Shown: piece by piece, positions 37,394-45,810 of the stretch
Layout: every line of letters begins with the position of its first letter
Position numbering within the stretch: the first letter of the stretch is position 1
NCBI GenBank assembly: GCA_029882395.1
Contig: JAOUKT010000001.1
Location: 99,158-163,157, forward strand
Source of the DNA: Gammaproteobacteria bacterium
GTDB lineage: Bacteria > Pseudomonadota > Gammaproteobacteria > SZUA-229
Length of the DNA stretch: 64,000 nt
Direction: 5' to 3'
The notes under the pieces: generated by a model
The model's database searches: none
Told to the model about the DNA's origin: nothing
What the model saw: only the letters and a program-made list of their open reading frames with translations
Translations under genes and position numbers: made by a program

Positions 37394-38116
37394 ATGCAAA
37401 ACCACTTTTTAATCGACTGCCTGTATCAAATGCAGCGTGCAGGCACACACCAGCAGGTTTATGCCATAGGGGAATCAATACTCAGAAAATTTAATATCCA
37501 AAACTTCAAATATCTGTGGCAGCCCTGTCCGCATATTTTACAGGCGCCACAACAATCAGTTAGCTGCTGCCCCGAAGCATGGATGAGGCATTACAGGGAA
37601 AAACAATACGCCGACATTGATCCAAAATTTCAGTCTGCAAACAAATCCCGCAAGACTCTGGTATGGAACGCATATGAACTGATAAAGAAATCCGATACAA
37701 CAACACAGCCGTTCTGGAACGATTCGATCAACTTCGGTCTACAGCACGGTATAACCATCCCAATCAAAAGTCATTTAGGAGGTGATGGCATGTTATGTAT
37801 TTCACTACCTTCTAACGCTAGCTGCAGGAAAGACACACTTCATCATTTATCGTTATTTGAAATACTCGCCCATCATCTGCAAATTAATATAGAACGTTTA
37901 CTGATTGACAGTAACACCGACATTAAGATGCTAAGTATCCGAGAAATAGAAGTCCTGAAATGGACAGCTTATGGAAAAACAGCAGACGAAACAGCGAAAA
38001 TATTATCTATTTCATATACCACTGTTCTGTTTCATTTAAATAATGCAAGAAAGAAACTCAATGCCAGCAACAAACACCAGCTTACCGCCAGAGCAATTGC
38101 TCTGGGCATAATATAA
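37394..38116 (+). CDS. LuxR-family transcription factor with autoinducer-binding domain
   Basis: A 240-residue quorum-sensing-type regulator. Its autoinducer domain keeps the canonical acyl-homoserine-lactone contacts at standard spacing: W63, Y67, D76, P77, W91, G119. The helix-turn-helix keeps E184, L188 and G194 in the LSIREIEVLKWTAYGKTADE motif. All nine LuxR-invariant residues are therefore present. No LuxI synthase is in the window, so within view it is a solo. AGGA precedes the ATG. A CTG-N10-CAG box upstream suggests autoregulation. Confidence 0.92.
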   Translation: MQNHFLIDCLYQMQRAGTHQQVYAIGESILRKFNIQNFKYLWQPCPHILQAPQQSVSCCPEAWMRHYREKQYADIDPKFQSANKSRKTLVWNAYELIKKSDTTTQPFWNDSINFGLQHGITIPIKSHLGGDGMLCISLPSNASCRKDTLHHLSLFEILAHHLQINIERLLIDSNTDIKMLSIREIEVLKWTAYGKTADETAKILSISYTTVLFHLNNARKKLNASNKHQLTARAIALGII

Positions 38117-38266
38117 GTTGTTGTTACTAAAATTTTCTCATCTGAGGATAGTTAGTGAAAAACTTTGTTAAAACAACACTGGCTGTCAGCACGTTATTTG
38201 AGCTCTGATCACTTTCGGCATCTCTGCCTAATATGATGGCCACCCATAATAAATATAAAATACTTC

Positions 38267-39676
38267 TTATCTGTTGTTCTGTTTTTTTGTTTTTTTGTTT
38301 GAACTAAAAATCGTCTTACCGGCAGCGTTATCGTTTTTTACTGTATCGCTGTGTTTCTTCTTGCTCTGGTTTTTAGCGCCAGTATTTTTCTTAGTCTGTG
38401 TTTTCTTGAAATCCGTTTTACGGCCGTCTTTTTTATGGCCCTGTGCATTGTCTGTAGCACGCAGGCCCGGTTTTGCTTTTTTGGGCTTTTTCGGCTTTTT
38501 AGCTTTTATCGGCCGGCTATCCAGTCTGGATTCCGGCAGATTATGATGCGGCTCAAAGCCGTCGATTAATTTCCGCTTTAGTAATTTCTGTGTCAGCCGC
38601 TCAATATCGGCCAACTGATCAAACTCGTCAGCACTGACTAATGATATGGCCTGGCCGTTTGATCCTGCTCTGCCTGTGCGACCTATTCTGTGCACGTAAT
38701 CTTCTGCCACCGTGGGCAGGTCAAAGTTAACCACTTGTGGCAGCTGGTCGATATCTAAACCCCGTGCTGCGATATCCGTGGCTACCAGCACCTGTACAGA
38801 GCCATCTTTAAAACTGTTTAACGCTCTTGTCCGTGCGCCCTGGCTTTTATTGCCGTGTATAGGTGCCGCTTTTATGCCGGCTTCTTCCAGGACCCGTGTA
38901 AGACGGTTTGCACCCTGTTTGGTTTTAGTAAACACCAAAACCTGCTGCCATTGATAATCGTCTATTAATTTTAATAACAATGCCGATTTTTTCTTTTTAT
39001 CAACCGGACAAATCCATTGTTCTACCGTTGGCGCTGTAGCATTGCGTGGTGTCGCCGAGATTTCAACCGGCTTATTGACTAAGCCTTTCGCCAGATTGCG
39101 GATATCGGCAGAAAATGTCGCCGAAAACATCAGGTTCTGACGTTGACTGGGCAACAGGCTCAGAATTTTTTTGATATCAGTAATAAAACCCATATCCAAC
39201 ATGCGATCAGCTTCATCTAAAACCAGCACTTCTAACTGATTAAACTTGATCGCGTTCTGATTATATAAGTCCAACAAACGCCCCGGTGTCGCCACCATCA
39301 CATCAACCCCCTGGCGCAGAGTCATCATCTGGGGATTGATTTTTACGCCGCCAAACACCACCGCCGAACGCAAAGACAGGTTCTTAGCATAAGTAGAGAC
39401 ATTCTCTGCCACTTGAGCGGCCAGTTCGCGCGTCGGTGTTAAAATAAGTGCACGTACCTGATTGGCCTGAGCGGCACGGCCTGTTGATAAGCGCTGAAGA
39501 ATCGGCAAGGTAAAACCGGCTGTTTTACCGGTACCCGTTTGAGCAGCCGCCATCACGTCTTTACCTGCTAGTATTGGCGGAATTGCCTGTGCCTGGATCG
39601 GCGTCGGCTTTTCATAACCTTTCTCGGCCAAGGCCTGCAGAATAGCGGCCGATAAACCTAAGGCATTAAAGTTCAT
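38267..39676 (-). CDS. rhlE: DEAD-box RNA helicase (RhlE-type), paralogue 1
   Basis: A 469-residue DEAD-box helicase with all core motifs: Q-motif [21 protein letters not shown] (motif I), [22 protein letters not shown] (DEAD), [19 protein letters not shown] and [10 protein letters not shown]. The C-terminal tail (from about residue 390) is Lys-rich and low-complexity, typical of RhlE RNA-binding tails. RhlE enzymes remodel rRNA and mRNA. ATG 39676 follows GAGAGAT. A second paralogue is at 43.9 kb. Confidence 0.93.
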   Translation of the reverse strand: MNFNALGLSAAILQALAEKGYEKPTPIQAQAIPPILAGKDVMAAAQTGTGKTAGFTLPILQRLSTGRAAQANQVRALILTPTRELAAQVAENVSTYAKNLSLRSAVVFGGVKINPQMMTLRQGVDVMVATPGRLLDLYNQNAIKFNQLEVLVLDEADRMLDMGFITDIKKILSLLPSQRQNLMFSATFSADIRNLAKGLVNKPVEISATPRNATAPTVEQWICPVDKKKKSALLLKLIDDYQWQQVLVFTKTKQGANRLTRVLEEAGIKAAPIHGNKSQGARTRALNSFKDGSVQVLVATDIAARGLDIDQLPQVVNFDLPTVAEDYVHRIGRTGRAGSNGQAISLVSADEFDQLADIERLTQKLLKRKLIDGFEPHHNLPESRLDSRPIKAKKPKKPKKAKPGLRATDNAQGHKKDGRKTDFKKTQTKKNTGAKNQSKKKHSDTVKNDNAAGKTIFSSNKKTKKQNNR

Positions 39677-39808
39677 GCAATCATCTCTCATCACGGACAG
39701 CCAACAAAAAGCGCTCTATCAACGGCCGTGCAGCATACAGGATTTCAATAGACTGAGCCAGACAAGATAGATGTAGCGGCTTCAGAAACCACTGTATAAA
39801 TCACAGGC

Positions 39809-39842
39809 AAAAAAAACCCCGTGATTAACACAGGGTTTTTCT
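39809..39842 (-). terminator. Rho-independent terminator of the cold-shock gene
   Basis: On the minus strand a stem AAACCCTGTG / CACGGGGTTT with a TTAAT loop is followed by a run of T (TTTTTTTT). It lies about 24 bp after the csp stop. Confidence 0.7.
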
Positions 39843-39865
39843 CAAACCAAAAACCAACAGGTCAT

Positions 39866-40066
39866 TTAAACCTGAATGTTTGAAGCTTGAGGACCTTTTG
39901 GGCCGTCTTCCACATCGAAAGTTACCTTCTGGCCTTCAGCCAGAGTACGGAAACCATCACTTGCGATTGCTGAGAAATGAGCAAAAACATCTTTGCTACC
40001 ATCATCAGGAGTGATAAAGCCGAAGCCCTTAGATTCGTTAAACCATTTTACGGTTCCAGTTGCCAT
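39866..40066 (-). CDS. CspA-type cold-shock RNA chaperone
   Basis: A 66-residue cold-shock domain protein: [20 protein letters not shown] carries the RNP1 motif (KGFGFI) and VFAHFSAI the RNP2 motif (VFAHF). It binds single-stranded RNA and DNA. AAAGAGGTACATC places a good ribosome-binding site before the ATG. The promoter at 40239-40212 implies an mRNA leader of about 140 nt, the length typical of thermosensing csp leaders. The adjacent RhlE helicase fits cold-shock RNA remodelling. Confidence 0.95.
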   Translation of the reverse strand: MATGTVKWFNESKGFGFITPDDGSKDVFAHFSAIASDGFRTLAEGQKVTFDVEDGPKGPQASNIQV

Positions 40067-40211
40067 GATGTACCTCTTTAATATTTTAAAAGTTGTGAGC
40101 TGTTACAAACCTTGCGAGGTAATTAACAGGAGATAACTTCTGACAAGAACCAGGGTAGTATGTAGCGCCTTGCAGTGTAACAGGATTCTATCCATAGACA
40201 CTACAATGGCT

Positions 40212-40239
40212 ATTATAAATCACAAAATATGAAATTCAA
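40212..40239 (-). promoter_or_regulatory. Promoter of the cold-shock gene
   Basis: On the minus strand TTGAAT (40239-40234), 16 bp, TATAAT (40217-40212), about 145 bp upstream of the csp ATG. The rest of 40067-40460 holds this leader and no supported gene before the NYN start. Confidence 0.6.
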
Positions 40240-40460
40240 GACCAGAACTTTGTTGAATGCCTGCAATTAGACAATATAAGCCGAATAAGCCGATATTTTA
40301 CTCGACATTAGCGTTTACTAACGTTTCACGGACATAAATCAGTCATTTGAGCAGCATGTTTCTGGCGAGCTCTATCATGCAAAACTGACTCGCCTGTATT
40401 AGAATGCACCAAAATGTGCTTTTTTAAAGCCCGGCAATTAAACTGACACAGTGAATTTTT

Positions 40461-40937
40461 TTGAAAAAAATAGCCATATTTGTTGATGTTCAAAATATTT
40501 ATTACACCACGCGCCAGCAATATGGTCGGCAGTTTAATTACCGAAAGCTATGGCAAACAATCGAGTGTCAGGGAGAAATTGTTAGTGCAACCGCTTATGC
40601 GATTCACCGTGGCGATGACAAACAATTAAAGTTCCAGGATGCTCTCAAACATATCGGCTTTACTGTCAAACTAAAACCTTATATTCAGCGCAGTGATGGC
40701 TCAGCCAAGGGTGACTGGGATGTCGGCATTGCCATTGACATTATGGAAATCGCCGAAGCAGTTGATACGATTATTTTATTATCCGGTGACGGCGACTTTG
40801 ATTTGCTACTGAAAAAGGTCAGGCATAAATATAATGTCAGCGCCGAAGTTTATGCTGTTGCAGCCCTGACCGCTAACTCACTTATCGACGCTGCAAGCTG
40901 TTATCACGCTATTGATGAAGAGCTGTTACTTAAATGA
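40461..40937 (+). CDS. NYN domain (LabA-like, PIN-superfamily) protein
   Basis: A 158-residue NYN domain. The fold's acidic residues are seen in AIFVDVQNIYY (Asp near residue 9), KGDWDVGIAIDIM, and the strand IILLSGDGDFDLLLKKVRH (SGDGDFxPL-type motif near 107-125). LabA/DUF88 and NYN proteins are predicted Mg-dependent RNases, so an RNA-processing role beside csp and rhlE is plausible, though not shown. The start is TTG at 40461 with no strong ribosome-binding site. Divergent from csp. Confidence 0.85.
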   Translation: MKKIAIFVDVQNIYYTTRQQYGRQFNYRKLWQTIECQGEIVSATAYAIHRGDDKQLKFQDALKHIGFTVKLKPYIQRSDGSAKGDWDVGIAIDIMEIAEAVDTIILLSGDGDFDLLLKKVRHKYNVSAEVYAVAALTANSLIDAASCYHAIDEELLLK

Positions 40938-40997
40938 AAGGTTAAGCATTAATACAATAGCAGCGCCCGTGTTAAACAGCGCTGCATATTGATCGGT

Positions 40998-41360
40998 TTA
41001 TTTGCCGCTATAATTTGCAGCAATATAATCACCACCCAGGGTTAAAAACAGGTACAGCTTTCTTTTGCTCTTATCTGCAAGCCCTGCATTATCAAAAATA
41101 ACCACCCATTCCGGATTACCTTTAATTTCTTTTTGCTCAACCGACGTGGCCTTAACAGCAGCCCAGCTTTTATCGACCACGTTTCTTTTAACCAGTGCGG
41201 CCAATATTTTAGTAGCGTTGGCTTTCGCGGCAACTGAATCCACCGGCAAATGCGAATGCGAATGACCGTGATCGCTTGCATGATCATGGCCACTACCCGC
41301 AACCGCCGCTAAAGAAAACCAGCTGAAGCAGATACCCAGAAACACTATTTTAAATGACAT
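40998..41360 (-). CDS. Exported His-rich protein (DUF6488-like)
   Basis: A 120-residue periplasmic protein. A signal peptide ends near AAVAGS. It continues with a His-rich stretch (GHDHASDHGHSHSHLP) suited to binding Zn, Ni or Cu, then a small domain (KILAALVKRNVVDKSWAAV...EWVVIFDNAGLADKSKRKLYLFLTLGG). The layout resembles DUF6488 proteins found beside HupE and anchor genes. It lies 18 bp downstream of the HupE fusion gene on the same strand. Confidence 0.75.
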   Translation of the reverse strand: MSFKIVFLGICFSWFSLAAVAGSGHDHASDHGHSHSHLPVDSVAAKANATKILAALVKRNVVDKSWAAVKATSVEQKEIKGNPEWVVIFDNAGLADKSKRKLYLFLTLGGDYIAANYSGK

Positions 41361-41378
41361 TTTCAGTCTCCAGAAAAA

Positions 41379-42524
41379 TTAAAAAATCGATTCGTGACTT
41401 GTTGATGTTGAGCGCTTGACAGGCCTGGCCGCTCTTATTGGCTTTTTATCCATGCGCTGATATTCACCTTTTGTTTTTAAGGTCACCGTCACAGGATACG
41501 GGTTATTATTTTTCCAGTACCAGCCATGCATTCCGGCAAACAAACTGGTCAATGAACCGCTGGACTGATTCGCCGTGGCTTTTTTAAAACTTTTAAAAGA
41601 GCCGCCTGAGTCGGCTGCCGGTTCTGCATGAAAATCATAAAACAATTCAGCGCCTGCCGTCGCCCAGCTATACTCAAACGGGGCATGCTTTTGAAAACTC
41701 AATTTATACTCTGTTTCACCGCGCGCCGGCAGATTGATCAGAATCGTATCCTTCCACTGGTCAGTGGAAAGTGCGGCGGGGTAAGCACTGGATGAGCCGG
41801 CCGCTGACTGATACGCTTGCGGATCCGTATTGTGTGTATAGCCATGCATTTGCTGCAGAAAAAGCAACAGGCCTGATAATATCAGCAGATAGTTTGCAAG
41901 CAGGCTGAAGGCTTTAAAGAAATGTGTATGGCGCCAGGCAGCGATCAACAGCAGCATCACTACCAGCGCCGCCAGCTGACCCAGTTCAATGCCTAAATTG
42001 AATGAAATAATATTAAGCAGCAAGCTGTCCTGGCTTAGTGGCAACTCTTGTAACCGGCTAGACAGGCCAAAGCCATGAATCAAGCCCAGCCCGGTAATCA
42101 TCAGCATCATATTAGGTGCTGCAATATTGAGGTATTTACGAAAGCCATCAATATTGGCAAAGGCGATATAACAGACGCTCAGTGCAATCACAGCATCAAC
42201 CAGAAAATAGTTAAGCTGAATCGCATTGAAAGTAGCAAAAATTAAAGTAACACTGTGCCCCAGCGTGAAAGCCGTGACATATTTAACAATATCACGCAAG
42301 TTATTGAGAAAAAAGATAATGCCAAAAACAAAGGCAAGGTGATCGAAACCCGACAGCATATGGCTGGCACCGAGCCACATATAACGCAAATTGCCGCCTT
42401 CGATAATAGCCAGTTTATCTGCCTCACTCATACCATGGGCAGCGGCATATTGTGATAACAGGCTCAGCAGAAAAAAACCGGCAAGCAGGAGATGCGTATT
42501 AAATTTATTCAAGGTGAAAACCAC
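41379..42524 (-). CDS. HupE/UreJ-family permease fused to a C-terminal periplasmic domain
   Basis: A 381-residue protein. Residues 1-29 look like a signal peptide. Residues 30-225 form a HupE/UreJ core with seven helices and conserved His residues (GASHMLSGFDHLAF near 52-65, FTLGHSVTL, GLIHGFGLSS). HupE/UreJ proteins move Ni or related metals. Residues about 250-360 form an extra domain (LPARGETEYKLSFQKHAPFEYSW..., DFHAEP, GMHGWYWKNNNPYPVTVTLKTKGEY). This matches a domain usually encoded as a separate transmembrane anchor protein beside HupE genes. The start is GTG at 42524. Cotranscribed with the His-rich gene. Confidence 0.82.
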   Translation of the reverse strand: MVFTLNKFNTHLLLAGFFLLSLLSQYAAAHGMSEADKLAIIEGGNLRYMWLGASHMLSGFDHLAFVFGIIFFLNNLRDIVKYVTAFTLGHSVTLIFATFNAIQLNYFLVDAVIALSVCYIAFANIDGFRKYLNIAAPNMMLMITGLGLIHGFGLSSRLQELPLSQDSLLLNIISFNLGIELGQLAALVVMLLLIAAWRHTHFFKAFSLLANYLLILSGLLLFLQQMHGYTHNTDPQAYQSAAGSSSAYPAALSTDQWKDTILINLPARGETEYKLSFQKHAPFEYSWATAGAELFYDFHAEPAADSGGSFKSFKKATANQSSGSLTSLFAGMHGWYWKNNNPYPVTVTLKTKGEYQRMDKKPIRAARPVKRSTSTSHESIF

Positions 42525-42607
42525 TTTATCAGTTAAAAAGTATATGCTGCCCGTTACTTATAGCAGACAGCATTAAAAACACTATAAATGTGCTGTGACA
42601 TCATAGC

Positions 42608-43582
42608 TTAACAACCAGAAACACACTTACCGGCTTTATTGAACTCCATTGTTCGCCCGCTTAACGGCAAATAAACCGCTGCCTTAGTGGCTTTTATAAA
42701 GCGATCAGTTCGCGTACCGCTAATCAGCTCGCCATTTTTAGTTGCGGCCTCGTTGGCATGTGATGCAATCACTGAAGCCGGTTTTATCAGTTTATTAATA
42801 ACGTAAGCCGCTTCTTTTGGTCCCGTGGTATAGGTATCACCGATATTCATCACAGCCAGCCTGGCACCATAATACTGCCGCACCACGGTTTCCTGTTCAG
42901 CAGTGATGCCCGTATCACCTGATAAATAAACCACCAGCCCATTTGAAAACGTCACGACATAACCTGTCGGTGGCCCGGCATAGGCCGTTAAGCCTGCGGC
43001 ATCTAACATATGGCCTAATTCGCCCCCCATCATTGCTCCGGCTATACCGTTTGAATGCACCGCCGGAACCGTTGTCAGCGATACCGAACCGATTTGTTTT
43101 GAACCGCCAAACCGCACCAGTTGTGAGTGTGAGGCATTACCACCTAGTTTTTTAAGCTTCGCTGCAAAAAACTTTGGCATTTCGCTGCCCGTCACAATCA
43201 CACTGTTTTTTTCCAGCGCGATATTAACCGTATTTGTATTCGGTAGTGCCGGTACCGACGTGTCCGGCTTCGCACAGGTGCCGGCATTAACCGCTTTCAG
43301 ATGGCTGTTACCGACATGATCACCGTGCATATGGCTGACCAGAATGACATCAATTTTACCAAGACGTGCATCACTGGCACCGGCAACAGTACGACCGGCA
43401 TCATATAAAATCCGGGTTCCATCAGGGTCTTCTAAAATCAATGCCCGGTCAAAGACACAAAACTCACCGTCATGGCTGCCCAATGGCGTAATTTTGACAT
43501 TGGCAGCAAAAACACTCGGCGCAACAAGCAAAAGCAAAGTGCCAAAAACCACCCTAAAACTAAATGATATTGTTAATTTCAT
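42608..43582 (-). CDS. Exported metallo-beta-lactamase-fold hydrolase
   Basis: A 324-residue MBL-fold protein with a signal peptide (residues 1-23, VVFGTLLLLVAPSVFA). The metal-binding motif HMHGDH appears near residue 93, followed by VYLSGDTGITAEQE (Asp), GDTYTTGP and ASHANEAATKNGE (His). It probably binds two Zn ions and acts in the periplasm; the substrate is unknown. AAGGATC precedes the ATG at 43582. It sits 83 bp upstream of the HupE fusion on the same strand. Confidence 0.87.
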   Translation of the reverse strand: MKLTISFSFRVVFGTLLLLVAPSVFAANVKITPLGSHDGEFCVFDRALILEDPDGTRILYDAGRTVAGASDARLGKIDVILVSHMHGDHVGNSHLKAVNAGTCAKPDTSVPALPNTNTVNIALEKNSVIVTGSEMPKFFAAKLKKLGGNASHSQLVRFGGSKQIGSVSLTTVPAVHSNGIAGAMMGGELGHMLDAAGLTAYAGPPTGYVVTFSNGLVVYLSGDTGITAEQETVVRQYYGARLAVMNIGDTYTTGPKEAAYVINKLIKPASVIASHANEAATKNGELISGTRTDRFIKATKAAVYLPLSGRTMEFNKAGKCVSGC

Positions 43583-43671
43583 AAGCTGATCCTTTTTATC
43601 ATGACAGAACAATTCGCAGATAACCTTAAGATAGAAAACGAGCAACGGCCACCGGCATTTTATTATCACCC

Positions 43672-43695
43672 ATATCGATCGATATCTGTTATAAT
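43672..43695 (+). promoter_or_regulatory. rhlE paralogue 2 promoter with overlapping palindrome
   Basis: TATAAT at 43690-43695 with a weak -35, and a 14-bp perfect palindrome ATATCGATCGATAT at 43672-43685 just upstream of the -10. It gives a leader of about 165 nt. The palindrome could be an operator. Confidence 0.45.
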
Positions 43696-43868
43696 CTTTT
43701 CCAACTTCTGGTGCACTTCGGTCTGCACCTGTCTACACTGCGGTAATCCAGCACGATTCCTTTAGTAACACTTAACTAGATAACGCCTAGACCGGTCCAA
43801 ACCATGTGACCCAATCATGTGTATTGAATAGGCAAATCATAATATACATTTTTGGAGAATACCTTAGT

Positions 43869-45155
43869 ATGTCATTTGAATCACTCGGTTTACGCACCGA
43901 ATTACTCCGTGCCGTGTCCGAAAAGGGCTACAGCTCGCCATCACCAATACAACAACAGGCCATTCCTTATATCCTTGAGGGCCGCGACATTATGGGTGGC
44001 GCGCAAACGGGTACCGGAAAAACAGCCGGTTTCACCCTGCCATTATTACAACGCTTAATGAGTTCGGCTTCTACAAAAAAAAGCCGCGCTATTCGAGCCC
44101 TGGTATTAACCCCCACCCGTGAACTGGCAGCACAGGTGGCAGAAAGCGTCGACACTTATGGCAAGCACCTGCCATTAAAATCCACTGTTATTTTTGGTGG
44201 CGTTAGCATTAACCCGCAAATTAAAAAAATTCGTGATGGCGTGGATATATTAGTTGCCACACCGGGGCGCCTGCTTGATCACGTCAGCCAGAAAACCATT
44301 GACCTTTCACAGGTTGAAATACTGGTACTCGACGAAGCGGACCGCATGCTCGATATGGGTTTTATTCGTGATATCCGTAAAGTTCTGGCCCTGTTGCCTG
44401 AGAAAAAACAAACCTTATTATTTTCAGCCACCTTCTCCAATGAAATTAAAACGCTATCAAATAGCCTGCTAAATTCACCCGCTCTGGTAGAAGTGGCGCA
44501 GCGCAATACGGCCTCTGAACGTGTCTCTCAAGTCGTGCACCCGGTTGATAAAAAACGTAAGCGCGAACTGCTTTCTTTTTTAATTGGCTCTGAAAACTGG
44601 CAACAGGTATTGGTTTTTACCCGTACTAAACACGTTGCCAACCGCCTGACCGAACAGCTTAATACCGACGGTATTAGCGCCGCAGCCATACACGGCAATA
44701 AAAGTCAGGGCGCACGCACCAAAGCACTGTCTGAATTCAAATCCGGAAAAACACGCGTTCTGGTGGCCACCGATATCGCTGCTCGTGGTATCGATATTAA
44801 CCAGTTACCACATGTCGTCAATTTTGAGCTGCCCAATGTAGCAGAGGACTATGTTCACCGTATTGGCCGTACCGGTCGGGCCGGTAATGAAGGTGAGGCT
44901 ATGTCACTGGTCTGTGTGGATGAACTGAAGTTACTCAAAGACATTGAACGACTGATTAAGCGCGAGATACCTAAAGTTGTGTTTGACGACTATAAACCGG
45001 ATCCGTCGATCAAGCCGGAGCCGATACAAAATGGACGCGGCCAGCAACAGAATTCGCGCAAACAGTCTGCCAATAAAAACAGCAGACGAACTGCAGCAAA
45101 GCCTCGCTCAAACAACCAGAACCGTTCATATCGCGGCGCAGAAGCAGCGCGTTAA
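43869..45155 (+). CDS. DEAD-box RNA helicase (RhlE-type), paralogue 2
   Basis: A 428-residue DEAD-box helicase closely related to the one at 38.3 kb: [63 protein letters not shown] and [11 protein letters not shown] are in order. Its C-terminal tail is shorter and Asn/Gln/Arg-rich rather than Lys-rich, so RNA preferences may differ. ATG 43869 is chosen over 43806; GGAG lies 12 bp upstream. It has its own promoter and terminator. Confidence 0.93.
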   Translation: MSFESLGLRTELLRAVSEKGYSSPSPIQQQAIPYILEGRDIMGGAQTGTGKTAGFTLPLLQRLMSSASTKKSRAIRALVLTPTRELAAQVAESVDTYGKHLPLKSTVIFGGVSINPQIKKIRDGVDILVATPGRLLDHVSQKTIDLSQVEILVLDEADRMLDMGFIRDIRKVLALLPEKKQTLLFSATFSNEIKTLSNSLLNSPALVEVAQRNTASERVSQVVHPVDKKRKRELLSFLIGSENWQQVLVFTRTKHVANRLTEQLNTDGISAAAIHGNKSQGARTKALSEFKSGKTRVLVATDIAARGIDINQLPHVVNFELPNVAEDYVHRIGRTGRAGNEGEAMSLVCVDELKLLKDIERLIKREIPKVVFDDYKPDPSIKPEPIQNGRGQQQNSRKQSANKNSRRTAAKPRSNNQNRSYRGAEAAR

Positions 45156-45171
45156 CCAGCGGCTAACAAAG

Positions 45172-45198
45172 ACAAACGAGAGCTGAGCTTTCGTTTGT
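45172..45198 (+). terminator. Terminator of rhlE paralogue 2
   Basis: A perfect 8-bp stem ACAAACGA / TCGTTTGT enclosing a further AGCT/AGCT, followed by TATTAG, 17 bp after the stop. Confidence 0.5.
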
Positions 45199-45257
45199 TA
45201 TTAGCGCATCACGATGCAGCGTTTTTAAACCACAAAAACTCAAAATGGTAACTGAAA

Positions 45258-45488
45258 ATGAAACCCCGAATCTATCATGTCATCAGCGTCGAAAAAACAG
45301 AAGCCCCCTCAGGAATGGAAGAAGGAGACTGGCACCGTTACACGATCGGACAGGGCACCTCAAAAATTGATGGCATACGCTCCGGTAGTTTAAAAGACGT
45401 GACGCAACATGCCGAAGCCTTTGCAAAGGAACTCAACGAGCGTGCGATCAATGGTGGCTCGACTTATGCCCCACGCAAAAAAGCCTGA
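45258..45488 (+). CDS. Hypothetical conserved small protein
   Basis: A 76-residue basic soluble protein (MKPRIYHVISVEKTEAPSGM...GDWHRYTIGQGTSKIDGIRSGSLKDVTQHAEAFAKELNERA). It looks like a complete small alpha/beta domain ending in a basic RKKA tail. No family is recognised. Its own promoter is likely, since rhlE paralogue 2 is terminated upstream. Confidence 0.6.
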   Translation: MKPRIYHVISVEKTEAPSGMEEGDWHRYTIGQGTSKIDGIRSGSLKDVTQHAEAFAKELNERAINGGSTYAPRKKA

Positions 45489-45810
45489 TGCAAGACATCA
45501 ATGCATCATAAAACAGAGTCTAAATGATGCCGTCTAGCCTTTTGCGACTGAACATATTACAAAAACAGGCAGCCATTTATTCATGTTTTCGTTGTTTCTA
45601 TCACTTTCCAGACACCTGATTCCATTCAAAGCAAGTATCAAATGATTAAAACCAAGCGGTTTTTTGATCAATACTTTTGTTAAACATTCATGCCTTGAAA
45701 ATAACTGTTTATATTTTAACTGCGATTAGCCCGTCAACGCTTAAAAAAGTGCTATGCTCTACTGTATATCTAAGTGTCACTAAGTGTATTAAAAGAGTAT
45801 TTTACTGGCT
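45489..45810. other. Intergenic, no supported gene
   Basis: About 320 bp of AT-rich sequence. A 7-bp hairpin (TGATGCA/TGCATCA) at 45486-45508 overlaps the preceding stop. The diguanylate cyclase promoter should lie near the right end. Confidence 0.4.
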
